Origin: Adineta ricciae
Lineage: Eukaryota; Rotifera; Eurotatoria; Adinetida; Adinetidae
DNA: 64,000 nucleotides
NCBI GenBank assembly: GCA_905250025.1
Contig: CAJNOJ010000216.1
Span: 1-64,000 of the forward strand
Reading direction: 5' to 3'
In this document: positions 23,168 through 35,339 of the stretch, in pieces
Position numbering within the stretch: position 1 is the first letter of the stretch
How the letters are laid out: each line of letters begins with the position of its first letter
Translations under genes and position numbers: made by a program
Notes under the pieces: model-generated
Told to the model about the DNA's origin: nothing
The model's database searches: none
Seen by the model: only the letters and a program-made list of their open reading frames with translations

Positions 23168-23981
23168 AAATGATTATGATGAAACCATTCCACCACTTCT
23201 TCGTCGAATGCTAAATCTGACGAAATTGAATCTATGTTTAACTCTTGGACTTTTCTCTCAGAAAATCGTTGATGGAAATATTATAAGGAGAGATATCGTT
23301 AGTCAATTGCCGAAATTGAAAAAATTCGATTTTTTCATTCACTCAATAACATTTAAACAAAATGAAGATACTATACCATCAATAGACGATATTCAACGGA
23401 CATTTATCGGCTTTGAGAAAAGTTCTGTTCAATGTCATGCAAATTATCTTCCGAAATCAAAACAAAGTCATTGTCACATTTATTGCAAGAGATGTTCGAT
23501 GATCTATTTCAATTTCATTACGAATCATTTTCACGGTGGAATATTTCATTCTGTTCGGAAAATATCTTTACTAGATGAAATGCCGTTTGAAAATGAATTT
23601 TTTCGTCGAATTGCGCAATCATTTCCAATGTTGGAAGAATTATCCGTAATCAATAATGAAGAACAACAACAGAAGAAGCAAGTGTTTATCTCAAACAATG
23701 ATCTAGAAAATTCTTCCCCTATCAAATATCCACATCTTCATGAACTTCGTCTAGTTCGTGTTCCTGATGATTATGTCGAACAATTTTTGCTGAATACAAA
23801 AACATGTTTGGAGAAGAAATTCATTCTTTATGTTGAGTATGAATCTTTACAACGGGTGACACACGGGCTTACGAGAGATCAAACACGAATGAATTGCGAG
23901 AAAATTATTCAACTGTACTTGTGCTATAAAGGGAAATCCATAATTCCTGTTGTGCAAGAGTTTTCCTTGTGCGCAAGTTGA
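23168..23981 (+). pseudogene. F-box/LRR-type protein, amino-terminal half lost
   Basis: The open frame reads from 23148, but homology to the large bdelloid F-box/LRR family starts only at about 23168, the edge of the kinase duplication. It contains leucine-rich stretches: PLLRRMLNLTKLNLCL, SQLPKLKKFDFFIHS, IAQSFPMLEELSVIN and YPHLHELRLV. The family-like C-terminal block DDYVEQFLLNTKTCL...RVTHGLTRDQTRMNC follows. The F-box, needed to dock on Skp1 in SCF ubiquitin ligases, and the first repeats are missing. The remaining frame is intact, so the damage may be recent. AATAAA follows at about 24019. Confidence 0.7.
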
Positions 23982-24551
23982 TCGTGAATACTTTTTTTAA
24001 GAATTTCTTTGACTGTTCAATAAACAAAAAACAGAATAAAAGAAAATTGTCTTATCCATCATAAGAAATGAAATCTCGAAGCTTAAATGGCTTACCAGTT
24101 TAACTGCATTTTAATGACACGTAATGAACGTGAAGGTGATGGATGTCACTATAGCGCAGTTGTACCTAATCTTTCTGTTCGATTGGAACAGGTCGTGATA
24201 CTTAATTCGATAGAAAACAATTGCCTCCGAAACGAACAATTTGGGTTCTTATCGACTGGCCCTCTTTACGTTAACGTAATGTCCAGTCACATGCTGATGT
24301 AGACGGATATATACACATACCGACGTAAACGAAAAAGTATAGTAGAATGAAATACGATGTCATGTGCAAAGTCAAACAGAATTTAAATCAGAATGGCGTC
24401 ATAAGAAAGTGAGAGAAAAAGGAAAGGTCGAGAAAGGCATTCACATTTCTTTATTTTCATAGCTATTCGAAACAAATGATTTTCTTGTCTTTTGAATCAA
24501 TCATTCTTTTTATATTGAGATTGAACGGGCAATGAATTTTCTTGAAAAAGA
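23982..24551. other. Intergenic stretch left of the hAT element
   Basis: A 71-codon frame at 24087-24302 shows no family resemblance. Nothing else is supported. Confidence 0.35.
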
Positions 24552-25330
24552 ATTCGGACCAGGGTGGCCAGATGTGTAGACGTGAAAAGCGGAAAATCTA
24601 TCGAGGAAAGCGGAAAAAAGCGGAAACGGTCGGTGAGAAAGCCGGAAGAAATCCGGAAAACAAAATCTTGTTGCTAATTCTTACGACTGATAAGGATTTC
24701 AAAGCCTTTGCATCGTTCACATTCTTTATTCCAACTAAATTTCAATTTCAAAACATAGAAGATGCAATACAAAGAGATATTTCACTGGCTAATTTAATCT
24801 TTCACTTTGTATTTGCGATTGGCACTGATTGCTGTTAGCAATTCTTTTCGGGATAATAAATAATTGTATATGTTAGTGCATGGAATGCGAGCATTTCTTC
24901 GAATGCTCAATTCAGCAGCGATGGAATCTACACACATTCGATTACGAAAGTCATTCAACAAATGTTCCATCTCGGAGAAGACGCTCTCCACATAGGCGTT
25001 GCTCGCAGGAATCGAATAAATAAAACAAACTAATTTCTTCATGTTTGGAGTTGGTGTTGGATGAACGGCGAATAACATCGCCCATAGCTGATCCGATCTG
25101 AACAACTAGTACGAAGAGTGGCTACTCTGTTTAGCCAATTGGCGTTGAGAAAGAAACCTTCTGAGTCAAACATCGAAATTTCGAATTTTATTTGGTCCAC
25201 TGGTTCTAGTCTTTCCACAACGATGTTCACATTTTCAGCGAAAAGCGGAAAAAAGCGGAAGTGCGGAAAAAAGGCCGAAAAGCGGAAATTTTCCGCAAAA
25301 AGCGGAAGATCTGGTCACCCTGATTCGGAC
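24552..25330 (-). mobile_element. Non-autonomous hAT transposon with intact ends and 8-base target duplication
   Basis: The element proper runs 24560-25322. Terminal inverted repeats are cagggtggccagat at the left and atctggtcaccctg at the right. The flanking octamer attcggac occurs at 24552-24559 and again at 25323-25330, a perfect 8-base target-site duplication as hAT elements make. Copies of the motif gcggaaa crowd both subterminal regions, as transposase-binding repeats often do. Inside, on the minus strand, are broken pieces of a transposase. One (24794-25105) carries the hAT C-terminal dimerisation block (ASNAYVESVFSEMEHLLNDF). The catalytic part is gone, so the copy cannot move by itself. 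Confidence 0.92.
24794..25105 (-). pseudogene. hAT transposase C-terminal (dimerisation) fragment
   Basis: A frame of about 100 residues ends just inside the left half of the element. IPASNAYVESVFSEMEH and FRNRMCVDSIAAELSIRRN match the hAT-C dimerisation region. A second piece in another frame (25039-25230) overlaps it, showing at least one frameshift. The DDE catalytic residues and zinc finger are not present. Confidence 0.8.
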
Positions 25331-25331
25331 T

Positions 25332-25540
25332 ACCCAGGTTATTATGGCACGGTCGGTTCCGCCCGGTTAGGTTCGTTTTCCAACCATCTCCTTGCCGCCG
25401 GATTCGGGCCAGAATCCGGCGGCAAGGAACCTGCCGGAACTTGCTGGAATCGGCGAAAACTGCGCCGGAATCGAGAAGAGCTGTACCAGAACCGACTCAG
25501 ATTTCAATGGATCCAGTCGCCGGAATGATCTACCTGGGTA
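25332..25540. mobile_element. GC-rich foldback element, copy 1
   Basis: Short inverted ends tacccaggt and acctgggta bound a GC-rich block in AT-rich surroundings. In the middle, ccttgccgccggattc faces gaatccggcggcaagg across six bases (about 25391-25428), giving a near-perfect hairpin. A TA flank is compatible with a TA target site. The same block occurs inverted at 62710-62837, and a related one at 42491-43036. No coding capacity is credible. The hAT element inserted directly at its left edge. Confidence 0.75.
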
Positions 25541-26964
25541 TATACTTATCTAAAGAAGATATCATCATTTCTTTTTGTGTTTGAAGAAAAGCCACATCCC
25601 AATCCAACGTGCAATGAAATCCATTCACTCCCCTCACAATGTGAGAGTGAGAACGATGATCATCATCGTTCATTATCTCCCAAAAGACAACATCTATTAA
25701 ACGATCTACAGTTTCAAAAGATCTTAGCTGATCTCAAATTATCGCCAGCAACATCCGATAATAAACCATGACAAAACAGTCCGACTCGAAGTACACTAAA
25801 ATAAATCAGACAAGAAAAAAAATCGATTGGAAAATCATTCTGAAAATATTCGAAACGGTTCTGTCAAATAAAAATCGATTTGGATATGTAACATAAGTTT
25901 GATCTTCATGTTTTATCTAGACAACTATTCAAGGTTGTTTTTTACGACTGAAAAATTGCTCTGGATTGAGTAAAGAAGATGCCTGTCTTTTAGATAGATG
26001 TGTCAGTGGACGAATGAAACGTTAGTTTACCTGCTTAGAATGATTAATCCGGCATTCAGATCCCGTCGGATCTGTTGAGGTGTACTCGACCTGAGTAGAT
26101 CGCATATCCAAGAAGCACCGATAAATCATTCGATCGAATATTCTCGTCTCACCAACACGCTCCGATTTCGGTATCTCATTGAGTGAGACGCTTTGAAGAA
26201 TTTACTTATATATCTTGGTAGCTGATCTATTCCTGGCTTATCAATAGAAAAAAAGCATTTATATGATCATTCGTGAAAAATGTCGAACTCAATGTGAAAC
26301 ATTAGCCATTAATTTTAGCTGCTCTCTTTATAAAGATGTTCGACAATTAGTATCTGATGGTATGTCAGTTGTGGTTTGTGAAAAGAAACAAACTCTTTCA
26401 ATCGGACAATATTTAAGCGATTGATCGTTTGTCAATATGATTAACTCGCTATTGTACGCGTGTAATTCTTGAAAGGCAACTTGATTCAATGCTTGTTTGA
26501 GAATACTTCGTATTTGATATTGGTAACGGGAGAAAATGAGAAGACTTTCTCCGAAAAACCTTCAACAAATGGGAAATGAATTTATCCGTAGAATTCAATA
26601 GGTTGAAAATGCAAATTTAGAAACAAGAAATACAGGAAACTGTTGCAAATAATTCCAATAAGTTTCTGTTACACAAAGTTTGATTTCTTTTCAATGAAAA
26701 TTTATTGTACAGCAATATGCTTGACACATTTGCTATTCGCGAAGGAAATCTCTCTTCGTTTGTTCCCAGATATTGATATCAGTGGCATGTTGACAAGGGA
26801 ATGAGCAATGAAGTTCTTACTTATTCAAATCTTTTCACTTATTTCTGGATTATTCATTTACTATCTTTTCCCTTTCAACCGAATCACAGGCGCATCTCAG
26901 AAAATTTCCCTCTTTTCATGTTAATAAATCTGGCCGTGACAGCTTGTCTCCACCCTCGCCCTTA
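25541..26964. other. Stretch with one orphan exon-like segment
   Basis: A plus-strand frame at 25577-25771 ends ILADLKLSPATSDNKP and follows an acceptor-like gtttgaag. It could be the last exon of a gene broken by the two adjacent mobile elements, but no upstream partner was identified. A second short frame near 26264-26425 has no recognised relative. The rest is AT-rich and featureless. Confidence 0.3.
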
Positions 26965-27018
26965 AGAAAGTTCTTTTGAATAATTTTGTTCAATATCATT
27001 TCAAAGCGAGAGTAATTA

Positions 27019-28721
27019 TCAAAATAAACACCGATAACACACAAAAGTAAAAACAAGAAAACAACAGATGATCAAGAAGAGAGTGCAGCATCTAGTCATT
27101 CGGTCGGAAGGAATATTCGTCGACTGTTGTTCATTGATTTTCTTCACTTGATCAAGATTGATGCCAGTTGCAAACAATTTCAATGCTTGATGATGAGCAT
27201 GAATGGTGACTTGTTTCGCATCGATCAATTCACCATCGCATGACCAGTTTCCAAGTTCATTGTCGTGATGAACAACAAGAGGATGAATGCACACTTCAGT
27301 TGCTCGAAATCGTTCGACATTGGATAGTTTTTCGATTCCACGGCTATCATTTGCTGCACGATGAAGGAAACGAAGAAAGTGTAAACGCCACGAGTGTTTG
27401 ACGAGCACGACATCAAATGAACCATCGGCTACGAATGATACCGAAAGACAAAGAATCACATTTTCGTTTTGTTTCTATGATATTGACAAACCTAGATGAA
27501 CAGTTGAAGACATTCCTAGTTTACTTTTATGGCAACGACCAGGCATATTTAGACAATTAATTGTTTCATAATGACCTCGACGTTTAATTTGATCCGATTT
27601 GTTTGATGCTTGAGTGATTGTTATTTCGGTATTATACGATACATTTCGAAGGAATTGAACAATGCCAGAGAGAGTGTAGCGTAACGGACCGAAAATTCTC
27701 CAATTCTCAGATTGTTCAATAACGTTACCAAAAAATCCGTAGGCAAACATCGTTGCCATAAAACGTACGAAACCATGCTCATTATGGACCTTTGATAAAA
27801 ATACGATTTTTCTCAGCCAAAATGAACTCTTCAACTCACCGTAGTTATATCAATAAGAAGGGATTCACCAACAATAATCTGTAAAGCACTCGTAACAGGA
27901 TCGTTGTAGCCAGTTGTACCAAACACCACTGCATCAGTTGAGCCAGCTGGTATAACGCCAATACGCAATCGTGGTGGAACAAGATGAGTTTTAGGATCAT
28001 TTACATCGAGTTCAGCTTGTTGTGCAGTTTTAAGTAATAAGCTGTGGCAGATCTCAGAAAACATTCCATCACCACCGACTGATATCATACCATCATAATC
28101 ATCCAAAGAGTTCTTTTTAATATAATCTCGTGCATGATTCGCACGCTCGGTACAGATGGTATTTACAGTTAGATTCATTTCTTCGAATAATGGTAACACT
28201 TGCTCTTCATAAACCGAATTGCCGACACCTTTCCCACATTCGGGATTGATAAAAACCAATAGATTTCGAGGACGCTTTTTCAGTTTCGATAAATATCGAT
28301 TTGACAGTGAACATAATCGCTGTGCAATTGAACGATCCAAGTCTACTTCTAATTGTTTTACTGTCCAAAGGAATAACTCAGATACATGAGCATAACGAAG
28401 TCGGATTCGTTTAGATTGAAGAGGTGATTTTGTTTCAAATCGTTGCTTGACCGATGATGAAATAGAATCGTTCAATGGTTCATCGATCTGCCGAATATTT
28501 AACAACTTGTCGAACGGAATCGTTTCTAATTTTGCAGCATCAGTCTTGTTGTTCGTCAATAGTTTTAATTGAAGTTGAATCGAATCTATTTGATCAATTA
28601 ATGACAATATTTCGTCGATAGTTGTCGCTGATACATTTTTAGAATCATCATCAATACAAATAAGAAGGTCATACGGTTCTTTATCAACAGCACACGTTGT
28701 TAAAAACAAAGTAGTTGGCAT
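27019..28721 (-). CDS. CERK: Ceramide kinase with a C-terminal membrane segment
   Basis: Three exons (28721-27840, 27789-27492, 27428-27019) give 529 residues in phase. The diacylglycerol-kinase catalytic fold is clear. NLLVFINPECGKGVG (about 154-168) and SVGGDGMFSE (216-219 GGDG) form the nucleotide site. RIGVIPAGSTDAVVFGTTG, with GSTDA rather than GTGN, and SALQIIVGESL point to ceramide kinase rather than sphingosine kinase. The C-terminal half has ADGSFDVVLVKHSWRLHFLRF and NWSCDGEL. The enzyme phosphorylates ceramide to ceramide-1-phosphate on Golgi-type membranes. Unusually, the protein ends in a hydrophobic stretch (CTLFLIICCFLVFTFVCY) that would act as a tail anchor. A canonical PH domain is not obvious at the N-terminus, and an upstream exon is possible because the frame is open to an acceptor at about 28742. 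Confidence 0.88.
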
Positions 28722-28742
28722 CACAGGATTCAGGAGTATCTA

Positions 28743-29432
28743 AACAGGACGAGAATGTATTATAAAACGAAACTTTAAATTAAGACGACATGTGCTACAC
28801 AATTTCAGTCGTTTAACCGTTGAAATCATCTTTCTCAAAATTACGAACATGTGATAAGATCAAGCATAGAATGCTATTCCTCTACTTCCATTTCTCTGTT
28901 TATTCTGTTCTTTTTCGTATTATCATCTTCCTATCAAGAATCTTTTTTTGTTTTGTCGTTCTGTCGAACACATTTCTTCTCCGTCTTTCTCTATAACAAG
29001 TCGACGACAGATATATTCACGTTTTCTCCAGGAAAAAGAACCGGGTCTTGTCCAAGGGTGAGACAGTTTGTTGTCTGTTATCAGTCACAGAACTCAGTAC
29101 GAATCTTTAATTGTTTCTTGTCAGATTTTATTGAATGTTGGTGATGTGCACATCATTTTTTTGAATAGTGACCCTAAGTCCTTAGAGATTTTAGATCTTT
29201 TTCGATATGCTAGTAAGTTTATTTTACTGGTAAATTATATCAAATGCGTGTAAAGAAACGTTCGTTGATTCTCTGTTTCGAAAAAGACACTGTTGTGTAT
29301 AAATAATTAATCAAGGAAGTTCCAATGAAGGTGTTGAGTAAGTTAACCTAATATAATTATGCCCAAATGAAATTTCTGACGATCTATAAGAAAAAAGTGA
29401 TCATGTTTTCTTGTTAAATTGATTCGGAACGT
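28743..29432. other. Intergenic stretch between ceramide kinase and VPS13 fragment
   Basis: This holds the presumed promoter of the kinase gene and the 3' flank of the VPS13-like gene, both on the minus strand. Plus-strand frames at 28851 and 29068 look accidental. Confidence 0.4.
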
Positions 29433-32400
29433 TTACTGTTGAATTGTTGAAGAACTGCGACGTATCATTGTTGGATTGTTCAAAGTAATAATTGCATCTC
29501 GGTCTCTTTTGCTCTCAGATATTGCCTTTGAAGTATAGATCTGAAAATCTAGGAAAGGATAAGAAGTAGATTCTATTTTAGAAGGATGTCCAAATAAACA
29601 TTCACCTGTCCGAATCAATGTTGGCGGATACATAAGAAGTCGAAGAAAACAATTATAAATTCTTACATCACTGATCAAAGACGTCTGAGGTGAAAAGATA
29701 ACAACTGAAATAAAAAAGATTTAACCTATAAACAAAGCTTGATGAAATATGGAATGAAATACAGTATCGGTTGATTCTCCGTAAGATCACAAGTAATTTC
29801 GGACGCAAGACTGATAAAGATTCTAAATGTGGCATTAGTTTATTCACAGTTACTTCCGACAATTGAATATCTCCAAGTGCAATCTTCGAACCAATACGCC
29901 ATCTGAATGAATCGAAATGCCGATATTGTTAGAAATTGACGAGAAGAAGAGATTTGTTTTACTTTGTTAAAGTTGGATGATGTGAATAATTACATTTGTA
30001 AAAGCAAATGTCAATCAATGGTGATCGTCGGAGAATGTACAAACGATTCTTATCTATAAAAATGCAAAAATTTCCTTTGTTTTCATCATTCTCTGACGAA
30101 ATCTATATACTTAAGTCGGAATAATCAATTCGCAGATCACTTAATTCAAATTGATATTTTGCGTAAAACTTTCGATCTTCGGGATTGTCCTTTAACGAGA
30201 GAAGAAATAGAATTAAGAAGCAACAAAACCGTTCGACCATACTTGAAAGAGATCGTTGTCAATTGCCTTCCTGTCCGAAGAGGATTTTAAAGTTAGTTCG
30301 TTAAATTGAACACGAATTGTCGAGAAATTTCTAAGATAAAACAAAGTTATCTCTATCAACAAACTCAATGAGAACACTGGCATACTGTTTTGTATCATTA
30401 TTTTGCATTAAAAACAAGGCAGTTTTCTTCAGATTCATATGTATGTTAAAGATTTTCTTTGGTGATAGATCTGCGTTTTGTTTGGCTCTAAACGAACGAT
30501 AAATTTCACTATCACATCGATTGATTATACAAACTTTGTTTGTGGATGCCATTCTAACTTATCTTTCGATGAAAAGCAGTCAACGAGCCAATTGAATATA
30601 ATCTAGGAAAAAAGGCACGAATTTTATTCAAGAAGAGTGAGGATTTTAACTTGCTTCATCGTAGAAAACTTTAAGTGGTTGCATGACCAAATGAAGGCGA
30701 TAGTCAGATTTTTTATCCGCAGGAAATAATTCGAATTCCACATGAACAAACGGAGAAAATGTCGACATTGTTCCCATGATCAGTATCGGTCGTTGTTCTT
30801 TATTCGATTGCATACCATAGATGTGCGCTGTTTGTAAATCAATCATACATCTCAAATACGAACATAATTCTTATGTGGAAAGGCAGATATTTTTTGTCAT
30901 ACTCAATACTTCTTGAAACAGACATTCGTTTAATGTTCATCCAAATATCCGTTACGCAGATATATGCAATTAATTCATTGTTTTGCATGATATTCAAATC
31001 AGTTTTGTTTACAATGAGTTCCACGTCAATTTTAGGTGACTGAAACCAAGAAGAAATCGTTATCAACATCGTTTCAATGTGCACGAATTGCTTACATCTT
31101 CGTAATAGTATTCTTGTTCATTTTCAGCAAATGCTGCAGCTGTTGTGGCTATGGTTGTCTTCACTTGATCGATAACTATATGACAAATGAAGAAAAAAAA
31201 ACTATCCTTCGCAGATCTTTTACATTTGCTTTACCTTTGGTGATATGGTTGAAACCATGTTTGACTTTCGATAGTGATTTCCAACGGTTTTGACGAGTAG
31301 TAGAATTAATGCCTTGTTGATCGAATTTTTGATCTTTGGTTGGCGGATGGAGAATATTGACTTCCAGTTCTACTTTATGTTTGATATATGCCAAATTGAA
31401 AACATCCAATTTCATTTCAAGAAACTGAAAACATGATCATATCAATACAATAGAGAAGAGGCATTTCTCACATAAATACGTTGTTTTTGTTCCTCTGTTA
31501 TTGGGTGTCTGCCTAATGATTGTTGCATTAACAACTGACGATATTCACGACAGCGATCTTCGAATAGAGTTTCGATACAAATTCGATTGGATATTAAATA
31601 ATTTTACCGAAGAAAGTGGTATAGTTTTGCACTTTAATAAATGCTAAGATGTCCGAGATCTGTTCGGAATTCACGAAAATGTTGACTTTTTCAACTTGAA
31701 TGTCACAATACATCCGTGTTCGCTCATAATAACTTTCTTTCGGTTTTAATACAACAACACATTCTGTTATAATATCCATCGGACGAAGAACTAATCATAG
31801 AAAGAGAAATTCCACTTATGCGATAAAAACTTTGCAGTAAAACAGACTATAATTCATATCAGCATTGTTGGGTTTGTTTTGATCTGTTGCTACTTTTGAC
31901 TTCAAATCATTCTAAAATAATCAAATAGATAGCGCATGGCGATGAATGATCAAAGTCGTACCACAACATCGTTGAATGGTATATCGAATCTTGATTGACA
32001 TTTTGTATTCCAATAGATCGACAAAGATCTCATCTCTTTGATCTATATTTATCTTAAGTAAGTAGTTAAAATTCGAAGTGCAAACCTACTTTGTAAACTA
32101 AAAGTGTGTTCCCTTCAATTCGTCGACTTAGTAGAACATTAGTTGCGGTCTAAAATGAAATGTCTGTTATATTCTGTTCACAAAGGTGTGAAAGAGCGAA
32201 AACCTGTATTTCTAAATAATGCAAGGTGATACCGAACGAGAATGGATGTCCTAGTTTTGTCGATGATTTCATCTCGTAACTGATATGAACATTTTCAACA
32301 GTAATAACAAGATTTTGCATGATTTGTAGTCGCATTTTTTCAACGAATGGAACTTCTCGATTGTAAATCTTTCCGTTATCTATTTGTAAATGATTAGAAA

Positions 32401-33016
32401 CGAAATGTGAGCAAATGAGAGTTATGAACCTGGATCAGATTTTCGTAGGTTTTCCAGTTTTTGTTGGACTCGTGCCATTTTCTCTGAATAATGTTCATTC
32501 AAATCCGGACTTAATTCTACAGAAAAAGAAAGGAAAACAGAATGAACCGATTTGTGGTTTTCTTTTCTTTTTCTTACCACTTTTAGGAACAATTAATAGA
32601 TAAAGTCCACTGAGATGAACTTCAGTTGCTTTGGTATTCAAATGCATCCATGGAATAGTTATTTGAAGTCGTTCTAACAACATAGATGATGAATACATGT
32701 CAGAAATGGAATTTGAAGGAAATTTTACCAATGTATCCAACTGCGACAGTTGCAGGTATATTGAAGTATGCCTAAAATGATACGAATAAATAGCGACTGG
32801 CAAATTCGAATGCATGTGTACCAATGCTTCTGGTTTTAAACGAAGATTATCCAAGTTAACATGACCTATTTAGAAATTAGATGTAAATAATGCGTAAATA
32901 AACAAATGCGTAAGACCAGTTTTTAAGCTAAGCTTTAGCTTTTCATAATCCAGTCGTTCAATATAATTTTTCAGATACTTATTGATTACATAATGAATAA
33001 AATTCTTCCACACCAT
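29433..33016 (-). CDS. VPS13: VPS13-like lipid-transfer protein, amino-terminal part only
   Basis: The start at 33016 opens the chorein motif (MVWKNFIHYVINKYLKNYIE) in exon 33016-32917. The next exon begins at 32865 (HVNLDNLRLKPEAL) and contains LLERLQITIPWMHLN and VHLSGLYLLIVPKS. Later exons give REVPFVEKMRLQIMQNLVIT and HPFSFGITLHYLEIQ, then the metal-like block VVLKPKESYYERTRMYCDI. More short exons run down to about 29433, where the frame ends SSSTIQQ. VPS13 proteins are long groove-shaped bridges that move phospholipids between organelle membranes; the chorein end docks on the donor membrane. Full-length members exceed 3000 residues, but here about 1000 can be accounted for before the ceramide kinase gene begins. 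VAB, WD40-like and PH ends are not present. Exon borders beyond the first few are approximate. Confidence 0.8.
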
Positions 33017-34634
33017 TTGTTTGTTGATTAAAAACAATACAATCGTCTACGATTGTGCTTTGTATATGCCTTTTATGTTGAAATATACCTTTGGTTTACA
33101 TGTGCATAAACGTAAAGGCAATGAAGGAGAAACAAATACTGTGTCTTTCTCTTTTTCGTTCTCTCTTTCATGACCATTACTCATCAAGCGAAGAATTACA
33201 AACGACAACATGTGTCAATCATATGTATCATCAATCGTATACATATATACCAACTAAAAATGACTATAACTTTTGCGCATTCAAATGAGGGCGGTTGCAA
33301 ATTTGTTTTCGCGTCATTAGCGGCCAAAATCAGGTGTTCGACAAATTGTTGATGAATATGAAGAAACACAATTTGGTGTTGCTCTGTTTGTTCGTTAATA
33401 ATTTTTGTTGATTGAATTAAAACTTAGGACGAACAACTAGAAATGCTGTTGGAATGTCAATCAAATGATTATGTTTTACAGTGAATAGGTGTGTCAATTT
33501 TAAAGTCACAGTTTGTGTGCTTCTTCTCATAGACTCATATGTATGTGGGCATTTTGTCATCATGATCCCTGGGGACCATTCGTACGTCGTTCATCTCTCA
33601 TCCTATATGAGACTGTATCCGATGTATGAAAGTCCGCAATGAAATCTACCATCGTTTCTCAAGGTTTGAAAGACACTATCGTACGCTGTTGATGAAACAA
33701 AATGTCATTCGACATCTTATTGAAAACTATAGCGTGTATAATGATCCTTTGTTTCAGATTGTCGTACGAAAACAGCTGCTTTTTATTAGAAATACCATTT
33801 GAAAATCTCAAAGATGTCGACGAGCAAGTGAAAGTGTTGAAGTTCACTTATCAGACGATGTCAATGCTGGCTCAAACAATGACGGTAAAAGAGATAAACA
33901 ATACTTCGAATGGGTAAAATCCTCAACAAATGCATTATCGTATGGATGCAATCGAAAGATTGTTATTAACATTTGGAATATTGAATGATAATATAAACAA
34001 ACCTCATCAAGATATCCGTATATTAGTTTCAGAATCGGATGAAATACACAGCGATGTAAAGTCGTCAGACCGTTTATTTGAAGATTCATGACTAATTTTT
34101 TGACACTCGTCTTTAAAGTGAAACGTAACCAGCTAAGTAGGAATATTTCGTCTACTCTGCGATGATATTAACGATAATAGAAACTATCATGATAATTTTA
34201 AATTACTTCGTTCAAAAGTATCACCTGGGATATATGTGAATCTCTAAACCATTCGAACCGTTCTGTGTATAGTTTTTCATTAAAATGAAACCTCTCTAAC
34301 ACACTATACAGAAAGAAGCGTTTGGTAAAATAAAAACAGCATAGGGCATCATTATTCATAATTCAAAACTATACGATCACATATTTCTATTCGATATTGC
34401 ACCATAAATATGATTTAAGAATTATTCGATAACAACTACCGATGATCTTATTCTCAATTAAAACTAACAGCACCTTCAAACATATGCATCAGTGATTGTA
34501 CACCCTTATAATGTTATATTCTCTAACCACGTTTTTCACTGTATCGCCATCGATGACCGAAATCAGATGTAAACAAAGCATTCGTTTTCTTTTTCTTTCG
34601 ACAGAATATACACATACGATTTGTTATTTTTCAC
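33017..34634. other. Stretch with weak, unresolved exon-like pieces
   Basis: A plus-strand piece near 33690-33910 and a minus-strand piece near 33990-34089 (INGLTTLHRCVF, loosely ankyrin-like) are the only hints of coding. Neither can be extended into a gene. The first few hundred bases hold the VPS13 promoter side. Confidence 0.3.
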
Positions 34635-35159
34635 ATGTCTTTCGATTGGAAATTAAATCCGCCCTATTCAAACTTGAAACAAGACGACAAATTAATTCAA
34701 TATCATGCATCATGTTACTGTGGATTCGTTCAATATGTAATTTATGATGAATTTCCAGTCGATTCAACTTATTGCCATTGTCATGGATGTCAAATATTAC
34801 AAGGAGCACCGTATCAATGGGCGTGTATATTTCCGAAGACATCTTTATATTTTCAATCGGGCTTAGATTCATTGAAATTTTATAACAATGGGGAAAATAT
34901 ACAAGATCATGTTTTACCATGTAAAGTTAGTTGTAAATATTGTTCAACCCCGTTGGCTGACGAAGGACGTCGAATGTGGTTAGCATTTCCGCAATCTTTC
35001 AAAGAATTTCGTCAATCGGAAAGTGTTCGAGAAAAATTAAAACCATCGTGTCATATTTTTTATGGGCAAAGAACAATTCTAGGGAACTTTTTAAAGAATG
35101 ATGGGTTAAAGAAATTTGAAGGGCACAAGAACAAATCGAAAGAAATCTTAGATGAATAA
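34635..35159 (+). CDS. GFA / CENP-V family zinc protein
   Basis: This single exon of 174 residues has the cysteine pattern of the glutathione-dependent formaldehyde-activating enzyme family. HASCYCGFVQY gives the first CxC, YCHCHGCQILQGAP supplies the catalytic-zinc cysteines, and CKVSCKYCSTPLADEG gives the last cysteines. Family members bind zinc with a Mss4-like beta fold. Only a few are proven to act on S-hydroxymethylglutathione. Most are of unknown function, and animals mainly have CENP-V. The lack of introns and general resemblance to microbial members make gene transfer possible. Surface gene C starts 180 bases downstream. Confidence 0.85.
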   Translation: MSFDWKLNPPYSNLKQDDKLIQYHASCYCGFVQYVIYDEFPVDSTYCHCHGCQILQGAPYQWACIFPKTSLYFQSGLDSLKFYNNGENIQDHVLPCKVSCKYCSTPLADEGRRMWLAFPQSFKEFRQSESVREKLKPSCHIFYGQRTILGNFLKNDGLKKFEGHKNKSKEILDE

Positions 35160-35279
35160 AGATGAAAAGTAGGGTGACATTCTTCTTACTGCAATGTTTT
35201 TATTCCTCAAAGCCATGTTGTTCTCTTTTTATTTGATGAAACTCCTTCTCATTAGAATTCAGACGAAATAAATCAGCTC

Positions 35280-35286
35280 TATAAAA
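35280..35286 (+). promoter_or_regulatory. TATA box of surface gene C
   Basis: tataaaa lies 54-60 bases before the ATG at 35340 in an otherwise gene-free gap, leaving a 5' leader of about 25-30 bases. Confidence 0.5.
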
Positions 35287-35339
35287 ACTCGAAGATTTGC
35301 ATTTTCATTTCCTAAACATACAGATATTCACGACAGACA

